Assembly (NCBI GenBank): GCA_002482535.1
Contig: DLGE01000009.1
Location: 1 to 64,000 of the forward strand
Direction: 5' to 3'
DNA from: Peptococcaceae bacterium UBA7702
Lineage (GTDB): Bacteria; Bacillota; Dehalobacteriia; UBA7702
Length of the DNA stretch: 64,000 nt
In this document: positions 9,540 through 18,415 of the stretch, piece by piece
Layout: each line of letters begins with the position of its first letter
Position numbering within the stretch: the stretch's first letter is position 1
Position numbers and translations under genes: made by a program
The notes under the pieces: generated by a model
Seen by the model: the letters and a program-made list of their open reading frames with translations, nothing else
Databases searched by the model: none
Told to the model about the DNA's origin: nothing

Positions 9540-9572
9540 TTTAATCTCTCTTTAATCAGAAACGCTTACGAT
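9540..9572 (+). promoter_or_regulatory. TTTAATC direct repeat and -10 before the second regulator
   Basis: TTTAATC at 9540-9546 and 9551-9557 repeat with an 11-bp period. TACGAT at 9567-9572 may be the -10 box. The same half-site pair with the same period lies before the gene at 12559, so the regulator encoded at 9609 probably binds both. The rest of 9362-9608 shows no gene. Confidence 0.5.
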
Positions 9573-9608
9573 ATATGTATTAGATTTGGCGATTCTGCGA
9601 GGTAGTAT

Positions 9609-10283
9609 ATGCGCATTCTAGTGGTTGAGGATGAACCCGATCTTAATGATGTTATTACGAAGAAACTGGAATCGGAGCATTACACCGTGGATCATTGCTT
9701 TAATGGTCACGCGGCGGTTGATTATATCAACTGCGCTGAATATGATGCGATTATTCTTGATATCATGCTGCCGGGCATCAGCGGGCTTGAAGTGTTGAAG
9801 ACAATCCGCAACCGCAACGATAAAACCCCCGTTCTGCTGCTGACAGCCCGAGACAGCATCGAGGACCGTGTGACCGGACTGGATAAAGGTGCAGACGATT
9901 ATCTTGTAAAACCTTTCGCTTTCGATGAGCTATTGGCGCGGATTCGCGCTATGATCCGGCGTTCATATGATCATGTGAGCAATAGCTTTACGGTCGCAGA
10001 CCTGACGGTGAATTGCGATACCAGAGAAGTAACACGTGGAGACATGCCCATTTCGCTCTCCAGCAAGGAGTTTGCCATACTCGAATACATGATACGAAAC
10101 GAGGGTATCGTTCTGACCAGGGAAAAAATATCACAGCACATTTGGAACTATGATTATGAGGGCAGTTCCAACGTGATTGACGTGTATATCCGATATCTGC
10201 GGAAAAAGATAGATGAGGGCTTTTCGCAAAAGCTCATTCACACGATCCGGGGAACCGGATATGTCTTGAGGATAGATGAATGA
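9609..10283 (+). CDS. OmpR-family response regulator
   Basis: This 224-aa protein begins at ATG 9609 after GAGGTAG. The receiver has EDEPD near residue 7, Asp51 in IILDIMLPG and Lys in YLVKPFAF. The winged helix ends IRGTGYVLRIDE. It overlaps the kinase gene by 4 nt, so the two form an operon. A likely target besides its own promoter is the beta-helix lipoprotein gene downstream. Confidence 0.9.
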   Translation: MRILVVEDEPDLNDVITKKLESEHYTVDHCFNGHAAVDYINCAEYDAIILDIMLPGISGLEVLKTIRNRNDKTPVLLLTARDSIEDRVTGLDKGADDYLVKPFAFDELLARIRAMIRRSYDHVSNSFTVADLTVNCDTREVTRGDMPISLSSKEFAILEYMIRNEGIVLTREKISQHIWNYDYEGSSNVIDVYIRYLRKKIDEGFSQKLIHTIRGTGYVLRIDE

Positions 10284-11641
10284 ACCGAATTTCGATAAAA
10301 TTAAAGGTCACACTTTGGTATACCGCGCTGATGGTAATCCTCGTTGCGCTGATGTTTGCGTTCATATTTTCCATTAGCAAAAGTCTCGCAGAATCCTCGG
10401 CGCGCAATGACCTCATTAAGACGGTTGAAGATAGCCTGGATGAAGTCGAATATGACGACGGCAAGCTGGATGTCGATAATGATCTTGATTTCTTCAGCCA
10501 CGGGATTTATCTGTCCGTATATGATAAGGACATGCGGCAAGTCTATGGGCGCATTCCAAAAGAGTTGGTGAATCCCCCGGCCCTTGCGCTGGGAAAAATG
10601 CAGACTGTGGCTAGCGGAGATTCCAGATGGTATGTATATGACAGCCGTGTTTCAATAAAGAAGTATGGTGACGCATGGGTGCGTGGCGTCGTGGCACTCT
10701 CCGATTCTGAAAACACGATTAATACCATGCTTTCCATCGCGGGAATCGCTCTGCCCTTTCTGGTCATCATTGCCGCGTTGGGCGGTTATCTCATCACAAG
10801 GCAGGCTTTCAAGCCGGTACGGGAGATTAACGAAACAGCGGAGCGCATCGGAGAGGGCCGCGATCTTTCACAGCGTATCCATATCAGCAAGGGTAAGGAT
10901 GAAATACATACCTTGGCAAGCACCTTCAATGATATGTTTGACCGCCTGGAGCATTCGTTTGAAAGTGAAAGGCAGTTTACGTCGGACGCCTCCCATGAGC
11001 TGCGAACGCCGGTTTCCGTCATCATATCACAGGGAGAGTACGCCTTAGAAAGTGCTAAGACGTTGGAGGAAGCCAAGGGCGCGCTTTCGGTCATTTTGGC
11101 GCAGGCCCGTAAAATGTCGGGTTTGATTTCCCAGCTCCTTACGCTATCCAGAATCGACAGGGGGCACAACAAGCTCACCCCGGAATTACTCAATTTGAGC
11201 GATCTCACTGAAATGGTCGCAGAGGATCAGCGCGAAGCTGCGATGAACAAAAGCATCGAAATCCGAACGAGTATCACGCCCGACCTGTATGTAAATGCTG
11301 ATGAAACAATGATGCTGCGTATGCTCATTAACCTCGTGTCAAACGCGATCACATATGGAAAATCAGGCGGCCATGTTACAATCGAGCTTACCGCAAGCGG
11401 CAAAGAAATTATCGGTTCCGTGGCCGATGATGGGATAGGAATGGCTACGGAACACCTCCCACGAATATGGGAGCGTTTCTACCAAGTCGATCCATCAAGA
11501 ACGGCTGGCAAGGAAGGTGGCGTGGGGCTTGGGCTTTCAATGGTAAAATGGATTGTGGAAGCCCACGGGGGCAAAATTACAGTGAATAGCAAACTTGGCG
11601 AAGGCACTACATTTACATTCGTTTTGCCGATGGTTAAGTAG
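10280..11641 (+). CDS. Sensor histidine kinase with HAMP domain
   Basis: This 453-aa kinase has one membrane segment near residues 13-35, an outside sensor region of about 120 residues, a second segment near 155-175 (ALPFLVIIAALGGYLI) and a HAMP-like linker. The H box is DASHELRTPVSVI, with ATP-binding boxes DDGIGM and GGVGLGLSMVKWI. It pairs with the upstream regulator. The sensor part is not one I can match to a ligand. Confidence 0.9.
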   Translation: MNRISIKLKVTLWYTALMVILVALMFAFIFSISKSLAESSARNDLIKTVEDSLDEVEYDDGKLDVDNDLDFFSHGIYLSVYDKDMRQVYGRIPKELVNPPALALGKMQTVASGDSRWYVYDSRVSIKKYGDAWVRGVVALSDSENTINTMLSIAGIALPFLVIIAALGGYLITRQAFKPVREINETAERIGEGRDLSQRIHISKGKDEIHTLASTFNDMFDRLEHSFESERQFTSDASHELRTPVSVIISQGEYALESAKTLEEAKGALSVILAQARKMSGLISQLLTLSRIDRGHNKLTPELLNLSDLTEMVAEDQREAAMNKSIEIRTSITPDLYVNADETMMLRMLINLVSNAITYGKSGGHVTIELTASGKEIIGSVADDGIGMATEHLPRIWERFYQVDPSRTAGKEGGVGLGLSMVKWIVEAHGGKITVNSKLGEGTTFTFVLPMVK

Positions 11642-11657
11642 CCGTTTTACATTCAGA
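11624..11657. repeat. 34-bp direct repeat, copy 1
   Basis: This stretch covers the last codons and stop of the kinase gene. It recurs 806 bp downstream at 12430-12463 with one mismatch (G at 11644, C at 12450). The two copies bracket the lipoprotein gene 11671-12363. Confidence 0.85.
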
Positions 11658-11670
11658 AAGGAGCAATGCT

Positions 11671-12363
11671 ATGAAAAAGACTTGGTTAGTAGGTGGCAAA
11701 ATGAAGTTGGCTGGATTAGGGGTATTGGTATGCTGCATCCTCTGTTTGTCAGTAGCTTGTCAACCTTTCAAAGCAAAAGCGGAGTGCTCATCAATCAATG
11801 ACATCAAGGCGAAGGTGGATTTCTCCGTCATTCTTCCCGAATTTGTTGGTGAATTATCCGAACAAGACTATGATGTCAAATATTTTGTCACGCGCGCGAG
11901 TAGACAAGCCAAAGTGCCTGTAATCGGCTACATTGTCGAGTTGCACAGCAAAAATCCCGAAGATACAGGTTATAAAATCCTTGAGCTTAGTGGAACCAAT
12001 GTGGAACGAACGCAGAATGCAATCGAACCAACCAACTTCGAACTTTATTATGATAGTGCTCATGTGCAAGTCAAAAGCGAAGCCTCAGTTCCTCTCAGCG
12101 ACAATGAAATGATGTATTCCGAATATCGGTTATTCAACGATGATGATATCAAAACGCAAAAAAAGGGCTTAAAGCCGACGGTAGCTCCTGAAGATACACA
12201 ATTTAATACCTTTTACGCCTACATCGTTCACGATGGAATTCGGTATTCAATCCTCCTTCACGGTTTGCCACAGGAAGACCCAAGTGTGCTGGAAACGCAG
12301 TGCTTGGATATAGCGAGCGATACATTCGAAAATCTTTTTAACCAAGAAAAAAGCTTATCGTGA
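11671..12363 (+). CDS. Secreted or lipid-anchored protein, unknown family
   Basis: This 230-aa protein starts at ATG 11671 after AAAGGAGC. A basic N-terminus and hydrophobic segment end at SVACQPF, an imperfect lipobox, so it is exported and may be lipid-anchored. The mature part is mixed alpha/beta-looking with no motif I recognise. The gene lies exactly between two 34-bp repeats, which suggests it was added to or duplicated within the kinase-lipoprotein locus. Confidence 0.6.
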   Translation: MKKTWLVGGKMKLAGLGVLVCCILCLSVACQPFKAKAECSSINDIKAKVDFSVILPEFVGELSEQDYDVKYFVTRASRQAKVPVIGYIVELHSKNPEDTGYKILELSGTNVERTQNAIEPTNFELYYDSAHVQVKSEASVPLSDNEMMYSEYRLFNDDDIKTQKKGLKPTVAPEDTQFNTFYAYIVHDGIRYSILLHGLPQEDPSVLETQCLDIASDTFENLFNQEKSLS

Positions 12364-12429
12364 AACCAGAGGAATCGCTGCTCTACTGACCATTGTACTC
12401 CTGGGGTTAACCACCTTCGTTCCTGCCCC

Positions 12430-12463
12430 TTGCCGATGGTTAAGTAGCCCTTTTACATTCAGA
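12430..12463. repeat. 34-bp direct repeat, copy 2
   Basis: This is the second copy of the repeat at 11624-11657. Here it is non-coding and leads directly into the regulatory region of the next gene, so it looks like the original junction between kinase gene and promoter duplicated by the event that placed the intervening gene. Confidence 0.85.
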
Positions 12464-12490
12464 GCGGCAATCCAGTTAAAGGGTAGAATC

Positions 12491-12508
12491 TTTAATGTTG
12501 CTTTAATT
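12491..12508 (+). promoter_or_regulatory. TTTAAT direct repeat before the beta-helix lipoprotein gene
   Basis: TTTAATG at 12491-12497 and TTTAATT at 12502-12508 repeat with an 11-bp period, as at 9540-9557. No clear -35 is seen. It is a likely binding site for the regulator encoded at 9609. Confidence 0.5.
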
Positions 12509-12558
12509 TTTGCTCGGCAAAATAGAAGCGTAAATTGCTCTGAATTGAGGTGTGTTTT

Positions 12559-13995
12559 ATGAAAAGGAAAATATATATCGTCCTCGTCGTCGGTTTGATG
12601 CTACTTCAAATCGTGGGCTGCACAGCGAATCCCGGTCCGACAGGAACATCAACCACGACAACTCCAGAAATCGACGGGACACAACCGGTTTTAGATTCCA
12701 CACAGCTACCGTCCATACAAACGGCTGAACCGACACCGAATCTATCTATTGGTGAGCTATCTCACCGTGTGAGCCTCGACCTTTCAAACCCCCAGGCCGA
12801 CGGCGTTGTTCTGGACGGTGCCGATATTCGCATTGAGAAAGGCGGCGTATACACGCTTTCAGGCACGCTGTCAGGCGGCGTCATTGTGGATTGCCCGGAC
12901 CCCGTGCATCTTGTCCTGTCCGGTGTTACTATCGACAACCCGAACGGCTCCGCGATCCATTTTGGAAGCTGTACGGATGCCGCGATTGAGGTTGCCGGGA
13001 ATACTAAAAATACGCTTTCGGACGCGAAAAAGCAAAAAAAAGAGGATAGCAAAAACAAAAAGAGTAAGGGCAAAAAGGGATCGAAGGGTACGATATATAC
13101 AGCGATGCCGCTGAGAATTTCGGGCGGCGGAACGCTCTCCATCACAGGGCGTTCCAAACACGGCATCACATGCGAGGGTGCGCTTACCATAGCAGATTGC
13201 GCGCTTACCATCCAAGCCGAGTCCGACGGCATCCATGCCGATGGGAATATCGCCATACAAGGCGGTTCGCTCACATATACGGGCGGGGGCAACGGCGTGC
13301 GTAGTGGCGCAGACGTTTCGATAGACTCCGGGGCGCTCTTGCTTTCCGCGCAGGCCAGCGGCATCAAGTCCAAGAAGGACTTCACGCTCAAAGGCGGCAG
13401 TGTCATCATCACCGGCGAGTGCAAGGAGGGCATCCAAAGCGGCACGAAAATCAGGATTTTGGGTGGAAGCCTTGATATCACCTCACGCGACGATCCTATG
13501 AACGCTCAGACTGAAATTGAGATCGCTGGCGGACGGCACTTTCTAAAAGGCGGAGACGACGGGCTCGATTCCAACGGCAGGCTTTTGATTACTGGCGGCA
13601 CCACCGTCGTGTTCGGCACCGCGCCTAACTATGGCGCTGACTGCAACGACAATCCGTTTGTGATCGAAGGCGGCATCCTCATCGCCTGCGGCGAATACAA
13701 CACGATCCCGTCAAACGGCACGACGCAGGGCGCGCTTATCATAGCAAACGTGAAGCAGGGATTGTTGGCGATAGAGGCGGAAAAAAAGCCGGTGCTGCTC
13801 ATGATGCTACCCTGTGAATATGCGAGCGTGCTGGTATCGGCCCCCGGCCTAAAGCTAGGGCGGCCCTATACCATCACCGCAGGCGGACAGGCGCAAGGCG
13901 AGGGGCTTCTGGACAACGCAACGCCCTACGACGTAGGTGAGAGCAAGCAGGAATTCACATTGGATACGCTCGTAAATTCGCTGACAATGCCGTAA
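12559..13995 (+). CDS. Cthe_2159-like beta-helix lipoprotein
   Basis: I prefer ATG 12559, 6 nt after GAGGTG, over an in-frame GTG at 12550. The 478-aa product has a lipoprotein signal (IVGC). A low-complexity linker rich in Ser, Thr and Pro follows. The body is a run of beta-helix rungs, with repeats of the style SGGGTLSITG and GGSLTYTGGGNG. This matches the Cthe_2159 (PF14262) type, known to bind acidic polysaccharide and calcium. A Lys-rich insert (about residues 155-180) is unusual and would give one loop strong positive charge. It is probably controlled by the upstream two-component system. Confidence 0.75.
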   Translation: MKRKIYIVLVVGLMLLQIVGCTANPGPTGTSTTTTPEIDGTQPVLDSTQLPSIQTAEPTPNLSIGELSHRVSLDLSNPQADGVVLDGADIRIEKGGVYTLSGTLSGGVIVDCPDPVHLVLSGVTIDNPNGSAIHFGSCTDAAIEVAGNTKNTLSDAKKQKKEDSKNKKSKGKKGSKGTIYTAMPLRISGGGTLSITGRSKHGITCEGALTIADCALTIQAESDGIHADGNIAIQGGSLTYTGGGNGVRSGADVSIDSGALLLSAQASGIKSKKDFTLKGGSVIITGECKEGIQSGTKIRILGGSLDITSRDDPMNAQTEIEIAGGRHFLKGGDDGLDSNGRLLITGGTTVVFGTAPNYGADCNDNPFVIEGGILIACGEYNTIPSNGTTQGALIIANVKQGLLAIEAEKKPVLLMMLPCEYASVLVSAPGLKLGRPYTITAGGQAQGEGLLDNATPYDVGESKQEFTLDTLVNSLTMP

Positions 13996-14120
13996 AACTT
14001 CCACTTTAACTGGGGTTGTGCGAAAACTTAATTAGCTATATGCCAGCGTATAGAGTTGATTTAGTGCCTGATGATATTCATCCTCTATATGACTTTGATG
14101 GTTAACATCGGTCTTCTGTT

Positions 14121-14405
14121 TCATTTATCAGGATTACTATTCGTCAATTTAGGGTTATAATTATGCTTAATTGCCTTTTTGCTTCTCATCCACTGCTGTA
14201 TCTTAATAATAACTCTAACAATTACTAGAACATATCCTACCTTAGTCAGTATGGCTAAAATGTTTGCAACTAAAAAAAGACAATTATATTCAGAATAACT
14301 AACAGATGAAATCCAGCTGGCGTCACCGAGCTTCCCTGAACAGAGTAATGAACCAATAGTTCCACCAATGACTAATAAAACTATTAGTATATCGAGTTTT
14401 TTCAT
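14121..14405 (-). CDS. Small membrane protein, unknown
   Basis: I place the start at ATG 14405 because GGAGGAAGG lies just upstream; the open frame continues to 14468 without such a site. The 94-aa protein has hydrophobic segments near residues 5-22 and 43-68 and a basic C-terminal tail. I know no family for it. It is the only minus-strand gene here between plus-strand neighbours. Confidence 0.5.
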   Translation of the reverse strand: MKKLDILIVLLVIGGTIGSLLCSGKLGDASWISSVSYSEYNCLFLVANILAILTKVGYVLVIVRVIIKIQQWMRSKKAIKHNYNPKLTNSNPDK

Positions 14406-14492
14406 TTTTGTCCTTCCTCCCCAAAAAGGTATGATAGGACTTATTTCTAGTTCTATCATACCTTGCAAGAATCTATGCGGTCAAGTGTTTGA

Positions 14493-14810
14493 GCATCTAG
14501 AATAATAAAGCTCTCCGCAACCGTGCCTAGCTTGTCGCAGACGTCGGCTTTCGATATTCAGACCTTCTATGCAGAAGTAAAAGATGTCGGAGACAATACC
14601 ATACTGGTTGAAGGTATTTCGCTCAATGATGAAAGCTATCGCGGTGAGTTTAGGTATGATGTATGGGAAGCAACAAAATTGGAGTGGCGCAATAGTCCCA
14701 TCAGCCTTTCCGATTTAGACGAAGGCGACTTGGTTTCCATTACTCTGATAACTGACCGTGGCGGTATTACGGATATTTTCAAAATCCAGCTTTTAGATGA
14801 TGAAAAGTAA
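14493..14810 (+). pseudogene. 5'-truncated secreted protein remnant
   Basis: The frame is open from just after a TGA at 14490-14492 and ends at 14810. A GTG at 14523 could start a 95-aa product but has no ribosome-binding site. The sequence reads like the mature part of a small exported beta-rich protein (FYAEVKDVGDNTILVEG) without a signal peptide, so I regard it as a remnant that lost its N-terminus. Confidence 0.4.
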
Positions 14811-14915
14811 AAGTTAAGGCAAATTCAACATCGGAGTAATCGCACTTGTGTAAAGTCGAATGGGTATTATGCCCTGACTACGTTCCAGAGGATTGCGGAA
14901 TCGTAGTCAGCCAAG

Positions 14916-16118
14916 TTAGACACTACGCCTGATTGATCTAATATAGATCAGCGCCCCAACAATCGCCGGAATGATCGCCAGAAGATAGATAAACTGATAG
15001 CCAAAGTTTTCAGCAACGATACCCCATAGGATGGAGCCTGCCCCAATTCCCAGATCAAAGCCGAGAAAGAACGTAGCATTCGCAGCCCCTCTTCTCGAAG
15101 GGGCCGCCTTACTCACAGACAATGCTTGCAATGCCGGCTGCGTGGCTCCAAATCCAATGCCATAAATAAATCCAGCGATAAGAAAGACAGGGAGCGAGTT
15201 TGCTAAAGAAACCAATAGCATTGCGATTATCACAAAAAAGATGCCGGGTATCACTGCAAATCTGGTTCCCTTTTTGTCAGTAAGGCGGCCAAAATAGGGC
15301 CTTGAAATCAATACTGCGGCAGCATAAACGGTAAAGAACAATCCTATATTTTCAACCTGCCGTTGGTTCGCGTACAGAGCAATAAACGATACGATTGATC
15401 CATAGGTCATTGTAATAAAGAAGATCACAATCGCCGGTAGGATGGCCGTTTTCTCAATGATTGCTCCGATACCGGGCTTCGAAGGCAACGCGGCGCTGGG
15501 TTGTGAAAGCGCATCAGGCTTATGATATTTTATGGGCAGCGAGATAAGGATGCAAATGATGACAACACCCGCTGAGACATAAAAAACGGTGTTAAACCCG
15601 TAAGCGCCAAGGAGTTCAAGCCCTAATGCGGGCGCGATTGCCATTGCAAGCGTGCTTGTCAGCCCGAAATAACCCATGCCTTCAGCTAACCGGGATTTCG
15701 GTATGATATCTGAGGCGACTGTGCTGGAGGCAGTGCTGGCAGCTCCCCAGCCGAAACCGTGTATAAATCTAAGCATTAACAGCGCAAAAATCGTTGCTGT
15801 CCAATTGTATGCCACAACGCATAGAAGGAACACGATTAGCCCTATAAGATATACGCCCCTTCTCCCGTACTTGTCCAGTAACCGGCCGGAAACCGGCCGC
15901 ATCACAACAGCGGAGATCGTGAAGATACCAACAACAAGACCCGCCCAGGCATCAGAACCTCCGATTGATGCTGAAAAAACAGGCAGTACCGGCAGGAGCA
16001 TTTGAAATCCAAGGGTAATAAAGAGGCTTGCGATTGACATTAAAATGAAATCCCGTGTCCAAACAGGTTCCTTCTTTTGGAGGTCTGCATTGTTCATATT
16101 ATCATTCCGTGCTTCCAT
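14916..16118 (-). CDS. MFS drug efflux transporter
   Basis: This 400-aa protein has the 12 hydrophobic segments of the major facilitator superfamily. The RPVSGRLLDKYGRRGVY stretch after segment 2 is the classical inter-helix motif. The start ATG 16118 follows GAGGAGA. It overlaps the marR stop by 17 nt, so the two are cotranscribed. It probably exports a toxic compound sensed by that regulator; the substrate is unknown. Confidence 0.88.
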   Translation of the reverse strand: MEARNDNMNNADLQKKEPVWTRDFILMSIASLFITLGFQMLLPVLPVFSASIGGSDAWAGLVVGIFTISAVVMRPVSGRLLDKYGRRGVYLIGLIVFLLCVVAYNWTATIFALLMLRFIHGFGWGAASTASSTVASDIIPKSRLAEGMGYFGLTSTLAMAIAPALGLELLGAYGFNTVFYVSAGVVIICILISLPIKYHKPDALSQPSAALPSKPGIGAIIEKTAILPAIVIFFITMTYGSIVSFIALYANQRQVENIGLFFTVYAAAVLISRPYFGRLTDKKGTRFAVIPGIFFVIIAMLLVSLANSLPVFLIAGFIYGIGFGATQPALQALSVSKAAPSRRGAANATFFLGFDLGIGAGSILWGIVAENFGYQFIYLLAIIPAIVGALIYIRSIRRSV

Positions 16119-16581
16119 CGGTTATCTCCTCGCAATTTGGAACTTTTTCCTTCTCCTTTGCAAGATGGATGGCATTCTGCTCCATCTGCAATAACGCGTT
16201 ATAGATAATCTCCTGACTCTCTGCGTCGATATGTTGGGTAAGGAGCTCGTTAAATTGGCTCAAATCATTCTTGACGCTGAACCCGCATTCTCTTGCTTTG
16301 TCTGTTGCAAAAACGCGGATTTTTCGCCGGTCCTGTTCATCCTGGAAGCACTTGACATAACCCTTCTTTTCCAGTGACTTTATGGCCCGTGTGGTCGCGG
16401 CTTTATCAATATATAAAACTGAGGACAGTTCCTCCTGCGTCACTCCGTCGTTTCTCTGCAATTCTACAAAGAAAGGCTGTTCTGCCGTAGTAAGATCATA
16501 CTTGCGGAGCACCGCGCTTAAAGTGGATTGCGTTTTGCGGTAGAGGACCGTAATCATTCTGGAGATGCTTTTCTTTTCCAT
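16102..16581 (-). CDS. MarR-family regulator
   Basis: This 159-aa protein has the winged-helix layout of MarR: LRKYDLTTAEQPFFVEL, then DGVTQEELSSVLYIDKAATTRAIKSLEKKGYV (recognition helix and wing start), then DRRKIRVFATDKA. It lies between a quinone-reductase-like gene and an MFS pump on the same strand. It most likely represses this set through the large palindrome at 17346-17381. Confidence 0.9.
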   Translation of the reverse strand: MEKKSISRMITVLYRKTQSTLSAVLRKYDLTTAEQPFFVELQRNDGVTQEELSSVLYIDKAATTRAIKSLEKKGYVKCFQDEQDRRKIRVFATDKARECGFSVKNDLSQFNELLTQHIDAESQEIIYNALLQMEQNAIHLAKEKEKVPNCEEITDGSTE

Positions 16582-16614
16582 ACTGCTCCGTTCCGCTGGT
16601 AATCAGCAACACAA

Positions 16615-17190
16615 TTACTTTATCAGTCCCTTTATCTCCACTATTTTGCTTTCTGTATATTCTCTTCCCCCGGTAAGGATTTGGTCTATCTGCACATAAT
16701 GAAGCACCTCGATGCCGCATGTCTGCAAGGTATCTTTTATAAATCCTCCATCAACCGGGTTTCTGAACATCGTTTCGAAAACATCTTCCGCCGTTTGCAT
16801 GGTGGTTACCACAATCGCTTTCTTCGTGGTCAGAAGACCTATCATTTCACCGCTCTCGCCGTAACAATACGCCCAGCCCGGCAACAGCACTTTGTCACAG
16901 AAGCCTTTAAGCACTGCGGGCATGGAGCCCCACCAAATAGGAAAGAGGAATACCAGGACATCGGCGTCCTCCATTGCTTCTCGGTATGTTTTTACAAGCG
17001 GATCAATCGTCTGCCCATGCCTCCATGCATTCAAATCTTCCGAAGTCATGACAGGATTAAAATGATCTGCTACAAGGTCAATCTCTTTGATGTCATGCCC
17101 CTTTTCAGATGCCGTCTCCATGATGGCTTTTGTGGCAGCGGCATTGAAACTGCCTTTGTAGGGATGGCTGCTGATAACTAAATACTTCAT
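16615..17190 (-). CDS. Flavodoxin-fold NAD(P)H oxidoreductase (quinone reductase-like)
   Basis: This 191-aa protein begins MKYLVISSHPYKGSFNAA, the first strand and phosphate-binding loop of the KefF/NQO-like flavodoxin-fold family. FPIWWGSMPAVLKGFCDKVL is the typical FMN and substrate loop. Such enzymes reduce quinones by two electrons. It is first in a set with marR and an MFS pump, which fits a response to electrophilic or quinone-like toxins. Confidence 0.85.
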   Translation of the reverse strand: MKYLVISSHPYKGSFNAAATKAIMETASEKGHDIKEIDLVADHFNPVMTSEDLNAWRHGQTIDPLVKTYREAMEDADVLVFLFPIWWGSMPAVLKGFCDKVLLPGWAYCYGESGEMIGLLTTKKAIVVTTMQTAEDVFETMFRNPVDGGFIKDTLQTCGIEVLHYVQIDQILTGGREYTESKIVEIKGLIK

Positions 17191-17345
17191 AATGCTCTCC
17201 TTGTTTTACCGCTCATGTACCGAAAATGACATACAGATAATGGCGTTTTTCTTATGCTTTGATTTTCTTGACGGATTCATTCCTGTAATAATCCACGGTA
17301 AGGAATGCACCCATCTGCATCATGCAAATAGCATACCGAGGAATA

Positions 17346-17381
17346 GTTGAGTTGTCAACTAATATTAGTTGACAACTCAAC
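17346..17381. promoter_or_regulatory. 36-bp perfect palindrome, probable MarR operator
   Basis: Positions 17346-17381 are a perfect palindrome centred on AATATT. Each arm contains an 11-mer, AGTTGTCAACT or its complement, which is itself nearly symmetric. Two regulator dimers could therefore bind side by side. It lies about 155 bp upstream of the oxidoreductase start and 73 bp past the uppP stop. It lacks a T-run, so a terminator is less likely. Confidence 0.6.
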
Positions 17382-17453
17382 CTTTTATCTCCACACTTCC
17401 TGAAACGCTGCAACATTCTCACTGAACATAGTTGAGTAGAAAGGTAGTATTTT

Positions 17454-18281
17454 TCATACAAAAATAAAGTACAAAATCACGAAAACGCCAAGAATGATCC
17501 TATACCAGCCAAATGCCTTAAAGTCGTGCTTTTTGATGTAGCTCATCAAGAACTTTATGACAAGTATAGATACGATAAATGCAACGATCATGCCAATGGC
17601 TAATATAAGCAATTCTGTGCCTGAAAAAGCAAACCCGAATTTCAATATTTTGACCGCACTTAGCCCGATCATAACCGGTACGGCAAGGAAAAATGTAAAC
17701 TCTGCCGCTGCCACCCTGGACACACCAATCAATAATGCCCCCACAATGGTCGCTCCAGAACGTGAGGTGCCGGGGATGATGGATAGCACCTGAAACAAAC
17801 CGATTACGAAAGCATTCTGGTAGGTAATATCGGACAGCTTGCCGATGCGTGGGACACGCTTTTTGTTCCAATTTTCAATCAGGATAAATGCGATGCCGTA
17901 AACAATCAATGCTGCTGCAATTACAACAGGGGTATGCAAATGCGCCTCGATGTAATTATCAAAGAGAAGCGTCACAATAGCGCCGGGGATGCAGGCAATG
18001 ACCACCTTGAGCCATAGGGAGATGGTTTCTTTCTTTATGACGGGCTGTGATTTATCCCGAATCTGGAACGGGAACATCTTGTTCCAGAACATCACGATGA
18101 CTGAAAGGATAGCGCCGAGTTGTATCACGACAAAGAACATTGCTTTGAACGCTTCACTCATATTCAGCGTTACCAGCTCGTCTAGGAGGAGCATATGCCC
18201 TGTGCTGCTGATCGGAAGCCACTCCGTTATGCCTTCCACAATCCCTAGAAGAACCGCTTTAATGATTTCAATGATTGCCAT
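17454..18281 (-). CDS. uppP: Undecaprenyl-diphosphatase (BacA/UppP)
   Basis: This membrane enzyme removes a phosphate from undecaprenyl pyrophosphate, the lipid carrier for cell-wall precursors and the target of bacitracin. Both family motifs are present: EGITEWLPISSTGHM near the N-terminus and PGTSRSGATI in the middle. I take ATG 18281 (275 aa); TTG 18290 sits too close to the purine-rich site. On a mobile element an extra copy usually gives bacitracin tolerance, and it complements the bcrAB-like exporter at 5654-7512. Confidence 0.95.
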   Translation of the reverse strand: MAIIEIIKAVLLGIVEGITEWLPISSTGHMLLLDELVTLNMSEAFKAMFFVVIQLGAILSVIVMFWNKMFPFQIRDKSQPVIKKETISLWLKVVIACIPGAIVTLLFDNYIEAHLHTPVVIAAALIVYGIAFILIENWNKKRVPRIGKLSDITYQNAFVIGLFQVLSIIPGTSRSGATIVGALLIGVSRVAAAEFTFFLAVPVMIGLSAVKILKFGFAFSGTELLILAIGMIVAFIVSILVIKFLMSYIKKHDFKAFGWYRIILGVFVILYFIFV

Positions 18282-18415
18282 TTGGAGCAACCCCCTGTCC
18301 TACAAATTATACTGAACACGATTATACATCAAAAATCACTCCATTGTACCTTCACTCATAAATCGCAAGAATAATACAAGGAATCTTGAGGGAAAGGTAT
18401 GTTAATATAAAATAT

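Noticed and set aside
12762..13481. 239-codon minus-strand frame inside the beta-helix gene
   Set aside because: A shadow of the Gly-rich repeats on the other strand.
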